A DNA stretch of 64,000 nucleotides from Arcuatula senhousia (lineage: Eukaryota; Mollusca; Bivalvia; Mytilida; Mytilidae), in assembly GCA_963971305.1 (NCBI GenBank), contig OZ020303.1, positions 37,498,106 to 37,562,105 of the forward strand, in the 5' to 3' direction. The position numbers were made by a program, and so were the translations under genes. Positions 11,170 through 54,784 of this stretch are shown here, piece by piece. Within the stretch, counting starts at the first letter, position 1, and every line of letters starts with the position of its first letter. The notes beneath the pieces are model-generated. The model was not told the origin of the DNA. It did no database searches and saw only the letters and a list, made by a program, of their open reading frames with translations.

Positions 11170-14087
11170 TAAAAATGGGGTTCTAGGGGCCTTAATAGGA
11201 AGGCAGACCAAGGCATTAGTTTTAAATCTGAAACATTTTGGTTTCTTTTGTTAAGTTAGTGGTTATTATATTGGAATAATTTGAAGAGAGATAAAAGAGT
11301 CAAAAGAAAACACACACAAAAGCAAGAAAGAGAAAAAAATCAATGTTAAACATTATTCCTGATTAAAGCTAGCTGCAGCGAGATATGGGACAAATTAACA
11401 AAATAATAAAGTAAATTAAAGCATAACAGAAGGACCATTGTATCTGTAAAGCTGCAAAGCAAATCCATGTTATAACAAATATTTAAATGAAGCTGTACAT
11501 GTCATTAATACATTTCAAAGATTCAATTGTATTATGGCATAAAAAAAAAATCAGTCACGACTTCATTATATTTTACCCAAAGTAATAATATTACTAATTG
11601 TAGAATAAAAGAAGAAAACAGAATTTTTTCTAAATGTGGGAAAAATGACATTTTTTTTTAATATGTTGTTATTAAACCTAGATTTAATAACTGAAAAATT
11701 TGTATGCGACATGAAACTCTGAATTAGATGAAACATTGTAATAAAAACAATATTTTTAACACTTACTATTTTGAATTTTTACATATCTGTATATTACAAG
11801 ATTTCATGATACCTATAGTCTGTATGTAAATGAACACTTACAAAAATTAAAAGTTTTGATTTCAGCCAAATGAAATTTGTGTCTGAATTATAAAACTGAC
11901 TAGGTCTTAGAGTTATTTCAAAAATAAACCAATACACATGCTATTGTTATACCAACTCTACAGAAAAATATTCTAGGTTTTTGGATACATCAAGTATATT
12001 GTTCTATAAGATTTGATACATAAGAAATCAACATGATTAATGTTTGTGGATCTAAAAATAAATGGTAAGGCTTAAAGCTATAGGTTTATTTACATTAAAT
12101 TCAATGCAGCATATTACCATAAACTGAAAACATAGTGTAAACCTTGAAATTTTTGCACCGTCTTTTTTTTTAGACGGTAGAACAATTGAATTTTCATTCA
12201 TGCAGTTTAAATTTGTCCTGTATTAAATGTTTTTGTCCATAGACTTGATAGAAGACAAATACATTAATATTTGCTCTGTTTAATTTTCTCACTAACAATG
12301 TTAACAAAAAAATTGTGAAAAAAACTACTGCGAAAAATTTTCCAGTTTACAGTAATATCCCTTTGCCATGTAAATATCTTATCAAATGGTATTGATGTAA
12401 AAAAAAAAAAATTCGATAAGAATCTTGCTCTTACAGTGTATAAACATGAAACCATCTAAAAGGTAATTTACATCTTTTCTTCTTTCATTTGTATCAAATT
12501 TCACAAGGTAGAAGGTGCAACTACATGTAAATAGATGTCCAAGAAAGCAAAGATTGTGTGAAGACAATACATTTCTACAAAACAACATAGCACCAAGTAG
12601 AGAATACAAAACATTCAAGAAAACTATAAATATTTACACTTGGGCAAGACTAATGTTAATCTGAGCTAGGCTTTATGTACAAAGCTTTCTACTGAATGAA
12701 CAATTTACACTATCTTACATCTATGTTACTTTAACACAGAATTATGACATGACGAAAAGAATAGAACATTTAATGGGACATTATATGATACTGAAACCAT
12801 TAAAATTTTAGAGGGGGGATATTTTTGCATTTTAGTTAGTCAACCTTTCATGTGAGGGATGCGTTCATGATTTTGCTGACTAAAGATATCCTTTAGTCAA
12901 AGAATAAGCTATTCACCTGGGGTTGATTTTCTTAGATATTTTGTGATCATCAATTTAGCCAAAGAAACACCAGTTAAATTTCTCTTTTACAGTAGCCTGG
13001 TCTAAAATTCAATCATTTTTCTTTTAAAAGGAAACTTTAGGATTCAATTATATTTAACTTTAATAGCTGTGAAAAATTTCATTTAAATCATTGAAACATT
13101 TTCCATTTACAAAGTTATGTGAATTTACAGAAAATCTTACAAATTTAGGTTAATTTAATAAAGACATCAACAGTTTTCTTTTATATGAGTATTAAAATGC
13201 AAAAAATGATGAAATGGTCATATTAAGTATGTATATATATTACAAGTAAATATCATAAAAAAATACACAATAATAACATATGCTAGAAACAAACTGATGT
13301 GTATATAAAAAATAACATAACAAAGTTTTAAAATTCAAATTTGTAAAAAGCACAACAATTAAAGAAATACAACATAAAATCGTGAATGCCTGTTTTTCAT
13401 AAATGTAAAATACTTCAATAAAATCAATATCACAAATCATTCCCATGACAACCTCATACAAAATAAAAACAGATGCCAATAGCAAACAAAATATCCAAAC
13501 TAGAAGTTTTAAAAATTAAACTAAATGATCGAAAATATGATTTAAAAAAAATTATACAACCTTTCATCATATGCCAAGTTTTTATGAAATATAAACATGT
13601 TATATTTCATGGGAAAAGCAGTTTATTGAATGGATAAATACACCAAGTTAACAAAATTTCAAAACCAAATAAGTGATATTGCTCATTATTTAAGTTAAAC
13701 AAGCGTCTTATTGTGTGTATAATTACTACTATTACAATTAATATCTTAAATACCAAATTGTAAATTAAGCTTGATTTTTGAATTTCATTCTGGAATGTTA
13801 AGAAATTCATGTTTTACAAAATTATTGAGGTATATACAGTGTGCAAATAATGCTTTGGTGAATTAAAAAAATGTCTGACAGTATTTTTAGCACAATTTTT
13901 GCTTCAAAATTGTAACAATGCAAAATTGAATTTATTTCTATAGAGAGCGTGCATCTTAAGTTTAAGTAAATTTTTCACAATGCTATTATTTTTTACATTA
14001 CTTTCACCAAAAAGAATGTATTTAATGTACAAAATCATGAATTGTCTTGCTTTATTTTCTAATAAACTACATTCAGATTTAAGTTTT
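11170..14087. other. AT-rich DNA downstream of the phosphatase gene
   Basis: No reading frame with homology or splice support is visible. The part close to 14087 may belong to the 3' UTR of the minus-strand phosphatase gene. Several AATAAA signals occur on the minus strand (for example 14056-14051 and near 13935), so the end of the transcript cannot be fixed from sequence alone. Confidence 0.4.
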
Positions 14088-14278
14088 ACCCTCTTTCCGT
14101 TAAAACCTTGGTATAAGTACCTTGTGTAAGACATTTAAAATCTTCAGCAATTGGTAGTATTCAGTTTCTTTCAATACAATAGAAGATTTAAAGGGATCGA
14201 TAGGATTACTACCAATTGCTCAATATTTTATATGTCTTGCACAATGTAATTATACCAAGGTTTTAACGGAAAGAGGAT
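14088..14278. repeat. 72-bp inverted repeat with 47-bp loop, 3' of the phosphatase stop codon
   Basis: Left arm 14088-14159 and right arm 14207-14278 pair at 65 of 72 positions by my count. The arms begin near CCCTCTTTCCGTTAAAACC and end at GCAATTGGTAGTA. TA dinucleotides lie near both outer edges, so a mariner-type palindromic MITE is possible. It lies about 450 bp after the stop codon, so if it is in the 3' UTR the mRNA would carry a long hairpin. Confidence 0.8.
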
Positions 14279-14730
14279 AATTGAATGATATGTTAATACA
14301 TACATATGATATTGTATGGACTTTGTTCATCACAAACAAAAATAATTTGTAGAGCGACACAATTATAGTAACCACTATAGTCTTATCATACTTAGATAAT
14401 AGCTTTTTATACAACTTACAAGAAATTACATTTCTAGATAATACATCTTAAATGATAAAATACACAATTCTAAGTTCCATGCAGTATAAAAGACTAAGCG
14501 CCACTAACATTAGAGTTAAATTCACTAACTTCGATTGAGTACATATCTAAATAAATACTGCATTTACATAATATAAATATTAATTGGTTTTGTACATTGT
14601 ATCAAAAAAATGTATTAATAGCACTTGAATATTCGTGTTTTGCATTCCTCTATTAAATTAGCAAAAAACTAAAATATTTTTTGAACACATGGCAAAAGTG
14701 AATATCTGTAGAATATTTTTTGTATCTCTG

Positions 14731-45565
<30,835 letters not shown>

Positions 45566-45739
45566 CTAAGGTAGAAAGAATCACAATCAGAAATTTTAAT
45601 GAAATAAAATCCAAACATTGAATCAGAACCAAAACAATTTATATAGATATAAGTTTCAATTGACAACAACACTACCAAAAGTCTGCATGTTAACAAAAAT
45701 GTATTTCACTCCGTTCCCTATTAACTTATATAAATGTAC

Positions 45740-46003
45740 ATAAACAAGAACGGAATTCATGATTCCCCGCCAAGCATAAAAAATTCCAAGTCTGCTTGCT
45801 AAACAGGAAGTATGTCAGCAAGAGACCTGAAAACACATCCCACTTAATGAGACCCCTACTTGAAGTTGCATACCAAATATCAAAAGCGTAGGATTAATAG
45901 TAGCTGAGAAAAAGGTGTGACAGACGGAAGGATGCATGCATGCAATGACACCGGAGTTTTCTATGTCCCTGCTCCCGGCTGGGGACAACAATAACACAGT
46001 CAT
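45740..46003. mobile_element. Short element ending CCCGGCTGGGGACAAC
   Basis: ATTCCCCGCCAAGC at the left and GGCTGGGGACAAC at the right are loosely inverted, with AAACAGGAAGTATG and GACGGAAGGATG inside. It appears to be a single-unit relative of the element at 46510-47075. Confidence 0.45.
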
Positions 46004-46229
46004 AATATCAACTATAAACTGTGTCTATAATAGAAGGGATGACACTCCTGTAAAGAACAAATTCTCTAAATAAATGTGTATCCTTTTACAAAGAACCTAA
46101 CTTGAGTGTGACCAGGACAGGCAAAGGTAACAGGTTTACACAATGTACCATTAACAATGCCAAAGGAGAAACTAGTGAGCTAGGCTTCAATACAATGCTG
46201 GGTATCAAACCCAAAATATACTACAATCA

Positions 46230-46457
46230 GGCCAAAAAAAAAAGTAGGTGAGTTTACTGTCACCCGACCCTACCTAATTTTTACCCCCCTACCCGAAAGT
46301 TTTTTTGAGCATTTTCCATTAAGCACTGTTAAAGTCACAAAGCTGCCCCCATAGACTCAAGGTAAAAAAAAATAATTAAAAAAAAATAATTTCCTACCTA
46401 CCAACCCTAATTTTTTTCAGCATGTGACAGTAAACACACATACTTTTTTGTTTGGCC
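46230..46457. mobile_element. MITE with GGCCAAA inverted ends, TCA duplication
   Basis: Terminal inverted repeats of about 33 bp share GGCCAAA, a run of A, AGTA, GTG and GTTTACTGTCAC. TCA flanks both ends. It is a non-coding, 228-bp element with a Harbinger-like 3-bp duplication. Confidence 0.6.
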
Positions 46458-46509
46458 TCAGGGATTTGGAAGGAATTTTTTGCAAAGGGCCATTTACTAC
46501 TTTTTTCAT

Positions 46510-47075
46510 AAATAAAGAAGGAATGTGTCCATGGGACACAGATGCCCCCGCTAGGCTCCAAACAGGAAGTAGATGTCCAACAGACCTGAAAGTGGCTAAG
46601 GACATACAGATTGTCATACTCAACCATCCTACAAAGTTTCAAATCATACCCATGTACAGTTTCTGAGAAAAGTTTGACGGAAATTTTCAAATTGATTTTT
46701 ATATCAGCCTATTCCCAAACAGGAGGTAAATGTCTGACAGGTCTCAAAATCGCTTAGGAGGTAAAGATTGTCATACTGAACAATCCTACAAAGTATCATT
46801 CTTGAGAAAAGCTTGACGGAAATTTTCAAAGTCATGCTCACATATTTTCACATCGGCCTAAGTCCTTAACAGGAAGTAGATGTCTGACAGGTCTCAAAAT
46901 CGCTTAGGACGTATAGTTTGGCATGCTGAACAATCCTACCAAGTTTCAAATCATTCTCATGTATGGTTCCTGAGAAAAGCTTGACGGCAATTCGTACAGA
47001 CGGATGTGCGAACGTACGTACGTATGGACATGAGTAAAACTTAATGCCCCCCGACATGTAGTCGCGTGGGGCATA
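46510..47075. mobile_element. Tandem-core element with GATGCCCCCGCT / GGGGCATAAAA ends
   Basis: Three diverged units share AACAGGAAGTAGATGTC, CAGGTCTCAAAATCGCTTAG and GAGAAAAGCTTGACGG. GACGGATGTGCGAACGTACG replaces the usual GACG run before the right end GCGTGGGGCATAAAA. Confidence 0.6.
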
Positions 47076-49087
47076 AAAAATCTTTTTTCAAGGGGCCATT
47101 TCTTAATATTCTATATATAAATTTTTGAAATGAGAGGGGGGCATTTTCATTTTTGATGTGCCAATGGCCCTTCACAATCCCTGCTACATGTACAAAATGT
47201 ATCATTTGTGAAACAACTTAAGGCATGCCTACTTTCATTAGATCTTTATTCACTACTGCGATAAAGAGGATTGATCAACTACATCTTTGTCTTATGATAA
47301 CATATTACATAAAGTAGATTTTAAAGGTTAAAATCTTTCATGAATGCAGATTTTTACAAGGTGTTACAGGATATATTTTTTTATATATCAACAGCACATT
47401 AATGTGATCAATTATCCACATTTTAGCAAAGACTTGAAAGTTTTACCAAATGCTGGAAAACGTAAAGACAAAAAATACTGAGTGTTTATCTTTTATTACA
47501 ATGAAAGACCTCTCATACCAACAAATAAAACACATGTTCTAGAAAAAAGAAAGTAGCAATTTGACCTCATTAATTACTTTAATAGACAATTAACCTATGT
47601 TGTAACTAATCTCCTAATACATTACCTTCCCTAAAGCTTGTACAACATGAGTCTTAAGCATGAAATGAAACTATTTGAAGACACATTAGTTATATTATAA
47701 TACCTATTTAAAAGCTTTACTAGTTTTTTGGTTAAGAAATGTTTTTAGGGATATTTTGTTTATTCGTATATAGAAAATAATCACATTCTCACTAGCAGTT
47801 TAACAATAGGAAAATTAAAAGTATTTATATTAATCATCCTAATTAGAATTTTGATATCTAGCATTGAAAGACACAAATTTCAATGTTTGTTAATCATTGT
47901 GTTGATTTTTTGCTTTGTTAAACAATTGTTTTAACTTATGCCCCACACTTGGAATTTTATTCCGGTTCTACATCTTAAAGGTCATAAAAAGTTAGATCCC
48001 TTTGGCTAAGCTTAAGCAAGCTACAATGTACTTAAAAATGTCTTAAGTAGGCTTAATATTGGCCTTAGAGTAAAGGTCATACAATAGAGAATTATGAGTC
48101 TCTAAAGTAAACTCAAACGGCCTTAAACAAACATGATTTTCAATAACCTTATATTTATATTATGAGATTTGTAAATTTTTGAAGTTTTTATTGCAAGTAC
48201 TTAAGGTCAAAAATTCAAATTTTGTTCTATTTTAAAATTTTGGAAACAAAGATTTCAATGGATAACAACCTTACTTTATAAACTTACAATGGGGATAATG
48301 GTCATTCATTTAAAACCATTCCGTGTGTACCTTTTACATTATATTGTATAATTTTCTACAATTAAATGCTACAAAATTATTGAATGGGAGACTTAAAATT
48401 TAAATCTTAAAACCAAACTCTATAGTCTCTCGATGATTTAGCTTTTAGGGATAGGCGTTAAAACACCAACTTAGTTAAAATAAAATTTTATAATTTATTT
48501 TTGGGGTTCTTCAGCAAAAATCTTAACTCTCTTTTATGACAGGAAAAACTATATCAGCATGAAAGAGAATATATATTAGTTTTTCACTAGTTTTCAGCAA
48601 TCCAATACAACTTCAATAGCATATCTATATTCAATAATTCATAAGTCATATTGTAGAAATCCTTGATGCTGTAGATAAAATTTCTTTGAAGAATGTAATT
48701 TAATTCTTCTTTACCCAGGATTTTCCTATTTTTCAAGTTAGAAACTTTCAATAAGATTTTTTTTCATTATTCTATTAAAAGTTAAATTAGACAAAATGTT
48801 AAAGATAACACAGGCATGTTACAATTTTAAGCATACATGTAGCAGATTGAATTATAACAAAAGGTTCCAAAGAGGTGATCATGATCTATATCATGAACAA
48901 AAACCTTGTTCGAAATAAATTTGTGTGTCTGAAAAAGTCCTGTGTTTTACATTCAAAATGCTTCTTTGTCTTCTCTGCAAGATATATATTATGTCGTATC
49001 ATTTTATGTGTGCATCTTTATTATTTATATGTCGGTCGATAAAAGCTCAACAGTGCTTATGTTTGTATTGTTTATTGCAAATCAACC
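47076..49087. other. AT-rich non-coding DNA upstream of the phosphatase exons
   Basis: No gene or clear repeat boundary is visible. It may be 5' intron of the phosphatase gene, since the signal-peptide exon is not located. Confidence 0.35.
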
Positions 49088-49091
49088 TTAA

Positions 49092-49470
49092 GGGAGTACG
49101 AGCCTCAGAAATTGAAGATTTTCGGGATTCTCGGCTTTTATCCATTCAAATGCATTAAAAATTTTCCAACATGGTTTCCTAATATTTGTTCATTACTTAT
49201 TAGAGAAGGTCCTAATAAACTCCTTTCGAAATTTTCTACCAATTCTAATTATTATTTCTATGTTAAAACAGAAAAAGAATTTTCAATGTATTTCCTATGA
49301 AAAACCCAGAGAAGATTTTTTCCCGCCATATTTTTCGGTGCTTATATCTTAAAAACGGCTCCATGGTTTTGAAAACTTTTTTTATAAAGTCTAGCTATTT
49401 TGAGCTATTCTTTCCAAATTTTCTATGTTAAATAACTTTCAATTATAAAAAATCTCAGGCTCATACTCCC
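49092..49470. mobile_element. 379-bp MITE with GGGAGTAyGAGCCTsAGA ends, TTAA duplication
   Basis: Terminal inverted repeats match at about 18 of 20 positions and TTAA flanks both ends (49088-49091 and 49471-49474), the target pattern of piggyBac elements. A TTA target (Harbinger) is the alternative. Short plus-strand open frames inside are not credible genes. Confidence 0.6.
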
Positions 49471-49474
49471 TTAA

Positions 49475-51188
49475 ATAAATCTTTAATGTTGATGCTAAAT
49501 ATTCAACTTAACTCCATCTCCATCTTTTTTCAACATGTGTATCATGGCACAATATTATTGATTCCAAAACCAATCATAAACAAAAGCAAAGAAATCTTCA
49601 AGACAGGTGCACGTGGTAGTTCTTCATTTAACTCGGTGATATCTCAATTTTCCAAAATAATCAATAATACTCATATTAGCTTGAATTTCCAATTATCGGA
49701 AGTATTGAACTTCACAGATTAGCATGAGTCATATTTCATCATTACTATCAACTCTCCTATCAAAATCAGCTGTTTTTACATGGTGAAATTAACATGATTT
49801 CAAAGTCAATCATCGACTAATCAAACAAATGTTTCTGCTGATAATCAGTCCAAAAGACTTAGGCACAGTGATGACTGTGGTTTATCTTTATAGATTCATA
49901 ACCCATTGATTGTTTATCTTTATAGATAAATCAAAAGATGTTTCATATAGGAATGGCAGGTTTAAACAGAGAAACAAAAGAAGAAGTAGATCAGCATACC
50001 AAGATCGATGTCTTACATGACAAACACAATTTTTTTTTTACACCTGTAAAGTGTAAACTATAAAAAAAATTATTAACTATTTATAATGTTTTCACCAAAA
50101 TTCAGAAATGAAATGCTTTTAAAAGCTTCCAGAAAAATATTTTTTATTAGCTAATGGCCCCCCTATTCCTGAAACAACTGTCGGATGAAGTGACTCTTAG
50201 TTTGCCAGTGGTAATTTGCCTTTTTCAATGACAAGTGACTTCACAATTATTGCATTTCTGGCAGTTTTTTTTTCAATTTTGTCCTTCTTTTTTCTTTTAA
50301 TTTACACTCTTGAATTAAAAGCAGTTTGATGTTAAAGACCTTAATTTAACCTTACTAAATCATTTCTCATTTCAACTTCAAATATCCTTCTGGAATCCTA
50401 TTTAATGTCTTCGGATATTTATGGAGCTTCTTTTCTTGGGATTCAATTATAGCAGAAGACATCAATATTAGACTCTATATATAGAAATAACAAATCATCG
50501 AATGACCCCTGACCTCAGGCTATCAGACTCATCATTTGTCATGAAAAAATCATTTGACCATAAAAATTGCAATGTCAAAATTATGAATGCAGAAAGAACA
50601 GTAAGGAATGCTGAGCAGGCTCTATTGATTATTTCCAAAAGACAAATCAGCATTTTCATCATTTTAACCTAAACACATGTATTGATTTTTATCCATACAA
50701 TCTTCATTTGGATTAAAAATCTCCTGATGCTCATAGAAATTTCAACGATAATTGGTATAAAAGCCTTAAACATGAATTCTTAATTGTGTTGTAAAGGCAT
50801 TCTTTTAAAGAATAAGATAATACAACTGGTGGCTGAAAAAATAATCAAATTACTTAAGGAATTTAAGATTGAAAGAGTATCATATGAACTACAGCATTCA
50901 TATTTTCTTAATAGCCCTTTTTTTTCAAATTCCAAATACATACAAGTACATGTACCAACAAGGCTTGATTTACATACAAGTATATTAAATCTAGATATAA
51001 GATGACTTAATTTGGTAAACTGTATAAGATGTTACAGTAAATAAGTAGTATTCATGTTGTACAGATAAATATTCCAACCAAAATACCTTCTATCTATCAG
51101 TAAATAAAAAAAAACCTTACTTATTTTAAAATACCGAATTACATGTATTGCTTATAATTTTTTTCTTGAATAAATTATACATTCATTA
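49475..51188. other. AT-rich non-coding DNA
   Basis: No supportable gene, RNA or repeat is visible. Confidence 0.35.
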
Positions 51189-51396
51189 CTGTAAACCAAT
51201 TAACTTTCGGGTGCGATAAACGTTCGCGGGATTCACGAGCACTTTACATCCACGAAAGTTTGTAGTCGCGAATAAGTCACTGAGAAGTTGTATTCATTAA
51301 ACAAATCTCGAAAACCGTGAATGTCTGTCTTCATGAAAATGTCCAATGTAATGAAACCGTGAAAGTTTGTAGCCGCGAAAGTTTGTTGGTTTACAG
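51189..51396. mobile_element. 208-bp MITE with CTGTAAACCAA inverted ends, TTA duplication
   Basis: CTGTAAACCAATTAACTTTC at the left is matched by the inverted right end (GAAAGTTTGTTGGTTTACAG) with few differences. TTA flanks both ends. The interior repeats CGAAAGTTTGTAGyCGCGAA and is CpG-rich relative to the surroundings. Harbinger-type is inferred. Confidence 0.65.
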
Positions 51397-53100
51397 TTAT
51401 CTGCAAATTCATTATTCCTAATTATAATCTTCATACAAACTACATAAATCTACATAAAACTAAATATGTACATGTACAAAAGTGTAAGTAATTGGTGTTA
51501 AACATTTGGAATGCACATGCATGTTATCTTAAAATAATTTTTTGCCATTACTCTCGTCCAAATACATATAAGAACCCTGTACAAAATCTAAAAGTTTTCC
51601 TAATCCAATAATTACATCTATAGAATAATAAATAGACAGTCCAGGCAGATTAAAAAAATCTCATTGGGTCACTTGAGGATAGTCCTAATGACTTTCTAAT
51701 TGCTGCCATCTTTCTACCTAAGTGTGTAATCAAAAGGCTTTCACCAAATCTGGCTACCTTTTCATTAATTAAACGGAACCAGATGTCCAACAATATAATA
51801 GTAGACTGGTCATGAGTTTTATTTTACAGGAATTCTGAACAAAATCTAATATTATTTCATGTTTGATGATATGACAAAGCAAAATGATCTCTACTACATT
51901 TACAAATGGATGTATTCGTATTAAAACAAAAATCTGCCAAAGTAAAAAATGGCCATATATCATTAAACATGAAATAGGTGAGTGACAGACCTAAAATCAA
52001 ATCTCACTGCATCTATGGGACCCTATCAATTATCAAAAGCTAAAAATAAGTAATAGCTGAGAAAACTGTTACAAGAATTATTTCCCAGCCCAACCATCAC
52101 TCATCATTTTATTACTCAGATTTTTAACTACCAAAAATTTATATGCTGATAATGATTTACTTAACTTTAAAGTAAGGCATCAAATCAAACCCAAACAATA
52201 CATAGTTTTGTATTTCACTCTCTCTCCCTTATCAATGATCTTCATATTCTACCATTTGTCACTATCTTGTAAGTTTCTTAAAAGTTTTTCTGTAGTAAAT
52301 TCAGTATACAAAGAATAGTCTATTAAATACAGATAGTCTTTATCTCAATGACATTTTAACTCAAATTTTAGCATAATCCTTTTATTTTAAAGCATGTTGA
52401 AAATCGTAAAACTTTTCTACTAATACATTTTTTGTAACGATAGGGCACACAAACAAACAATTATTTTTATAATAATACAAACTTAAATGTATATGATAAA
52501 TAGATAAAAATCTATCTATTCAAACATATTTTGCATATATCATGTATATATAGTCATAATTTGCCCTAGAATTTATAAAAGACAAGAGATTGCCCAACAT
52601 GACAATACTAATAGCCATCTACATGTATGCCATACTTACAATTATGCAATAAACACCATATACTGTATATAAACAGTACAACATTCACCATTTTCTCCTT
52701 TTGCCTTTCCATCATATTACATCACATTTCTAGGCTGGCATATTTCTGGAAAAAAATAAACATCTTCTGAAACAAGTGTCCTGGTCTTATGTACAAATGT
52801 ACTGTCGTGTACATTTATACTTTGTCATACATATAAAACATAAAGTACTGCTAAAAGCAATACACCACTGTCTATGGCTAGAAAATTTTGCCTTTCTGAA
52901 ACTGGAAAATAAAATGTGCATGAATAGAATGACACCTCTAAAAGTTCTACATGTACTTTATTTCATATAAAGGCTGCATGTGTAGCATTAATGATCTTGA
53001 CACAAAACTACATTTTAAGTAAACTTCATTTTTGTATGCAACCTGTTTTTAGAATGAACATTACTATTCAAGCATCTTGGAGAGAGTATGTTTGAGTGTC
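51397..53100. other. AT-rich non-coding DNA
   Basis: No supportable gene. The short open frames here have no homology or splice support. Confidence 0.35.
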
Positions 53101-53124
53101 AAGTTTAACAGCTTTTTCAATGCA

Positions 53125-53499
53125 TTAGGGCTATGCAGGGCAGTGAGTAATAATGGCGGAGGAAACCAGAATACCTACCAACCTTGGACAGGTACATTTG
53201 TAACTGACAAACCTAAGTATTTTTTTTAGTAAGTAAGTTTATATTGTTACTCTGACATTCTTTACTGAAAAGGTGCTGTGGCCAGAAACTATAAATGTAG
53301 TCATGGTAGTGGTTTAAACTATGAACTTTATGGTATGGCAGGTACAAGAAACATAGCGTTTCCCAGCAGTGTTGGGCTTCGAAAACCCTCGAGCAGCAGG
53401 AGCGTCACTTCCAAAGACTTATACAAGATTATGTTCCTCTATGTACAGAAGTCAAGTCAACATGTTCCAAATTCACAGTGCCTAAATCGCAGAAATTAG
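53125..53499 (+). CDS. Possible two-exon coding fragment, unrecognised
   Basis: A frame reading RAVSNNGGGNQNTYQPWTG runs to a donor CAG-GTACAT (edge 53191, phase 1). A second frame starts at an acceptor TTTACTGAAAAG (edge 53273) in the matching phase and reads AVARNYKCSHGSGLNYELYG, then MAGTRNIAFPSSVGLRKPSS and on to a TAG at 53499. Joined, they give a continuous polar, Gly/Ser/Asn-rich product. GC content is above the surroundings. The start of the first exon is not determined, and I do not recognise the family. It could be a decayed gene copy. Confidence 0.25.
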
Positions 53500-54621
53500 C
53501 CAGATAACCCCACCAAAAGAAGCGACCAAGGACCGTTAGAACACAACCCAGATATTAGTAAAAACATTTAAGAATAGTAACAATGAAAAAACGTGTATAA
53601 TTTGAAATCATGTACTTTAATTATTTATCAATTTACATCTGAAATTATATAATGTTTGTAATTTGTTTGATCTAAAAACATTTGATAGAGTTCATGCATT
53701 TTAATATTAAGAATTTTTATTCATGTTTGTTATTTTATATATATTTTCAACAATTAAAATATCTATATACAATGGTTTAATCTTATTTATAATATTCTTG
53801 TCTTAAGCAACACAATTTTATTTCCTAATTATAATCACTTTATAACCGAAAGCAATACAGCTTATAGGCATATATACAATATCCTAATGACACAATTAAG
53901 AATGTTAAAGATCCATAACCTTGTTTATTGACTTTGTCATTTGTTTATTGAATTATGGTAGATGATCGTGCCACCGGGTAAGCAGAAACTTCAAAGGATT
54001 TTTACAAAATCCTTAATAACTTAAAAACCGAAAATAATATCTTTATAAAACTTTCGATGTATGTAATTTATAATGATAAGAAACCATTACCAGGTCTTTC
54101 ATTAATCTAAAACAAATGCATCATGTCCTTAGTGCACTAAGGATTCCTGTGTGGTGTTTAGACGCACCCGTTATCTAGTGCTTCTGTTCATTTGTCTACG
54201 TCTTCTTTCAGTTGCAGTTATGATGCCCGTCCGTTCCGTGATATTACATACTATAATTTTCAGTATCATTCTAGGCTTGTTTCTTAATTACCTTGGAGAA
54301 ATTGCACTAATTTGGGTCTTTTTCAAGCCATTTGGTAATTTTCTTCCACCACGGTCGTTAAAATATTTTCATAACTTATATTTAAGACCCATTTAAGCTT
54401 AATGTTTAGATGTTTTCATAGACTGTCTAATACATGTAAAAAGAAACAACATGGAAAAACCCTTTGTGGTGATAATCTGTTATAAAAAAAAAACTTTCCG
54501 ATTTTTTTTTATCTTATTGCCAAGAGATTTTGTTTTCATTGCTTGAAAATATAGTTCTATAAAACATATAACTATATATACAGGGCAAACGGACCCTAAA
54601 TACTGGCGAACGGACCCAGGG
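53500..54621. other. AT-rich non-coding DNA
   Basis: The hydrophobic open frame at 54151-54396 lacks an ATG at its start and has no support. Nothing else is visible. Confidence 0.35.
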
Positions 54622-54753
54622 CAGAGCTGTCAAGTTTTTATGAGCTGGATGCGTGAGATTCGATGAAAAATTGAAAGATCAAAGAAATTTGCCGCCAAAT
54701 TGCCCACTAGATGCGTGAGTCTCACGCAAGTTGCGTGACACTTGACAGGTCTG
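54622..54753. mobile_element. 132-bp MITE with CAGAGCTGTCAAG inverted ends
   Basis: CAGAGCTGTCAAG at the left pairs with CTTGACAGGTCTG at the right (12 of 13). CCAGGG flanks both ends (54616-54621, 54754-54759). The interior has GATGCGTGAG in direct and inverted copies. CAG ends suggest hAT, although the duplication is 6 bp rather than 8. Confidence 0.6.
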
Positions 54754-54784
54754 CCAGGGCGAACGTGTATCAGGGCAAACGCAT

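Noticed and set aside
12155..12180. ACCGTCT, T-run, AGACGGT hairpin
   Set aside because: A 7-bp stem in AT-rich eukaryotic DNA with nothing around it; a bacterial-type terminator reading makes no sense here.
45566..45632. Hydrophobic extension upstream of the Ig exon that looks like a signal peptide (FLIVILSTLGLA)
   Set aside because: The frame has no ATG (it would start at TTG), and the stretch contains a standard pyrimidine tract and AG acceptor, which translate into hydrophobic residues.
54151..54396. 81-codon hydrophobic frame resembling a membrane protein
   Set aside because: It starts at GTG, has no homology, and hydrophobic frames are common in T-rich DNA.
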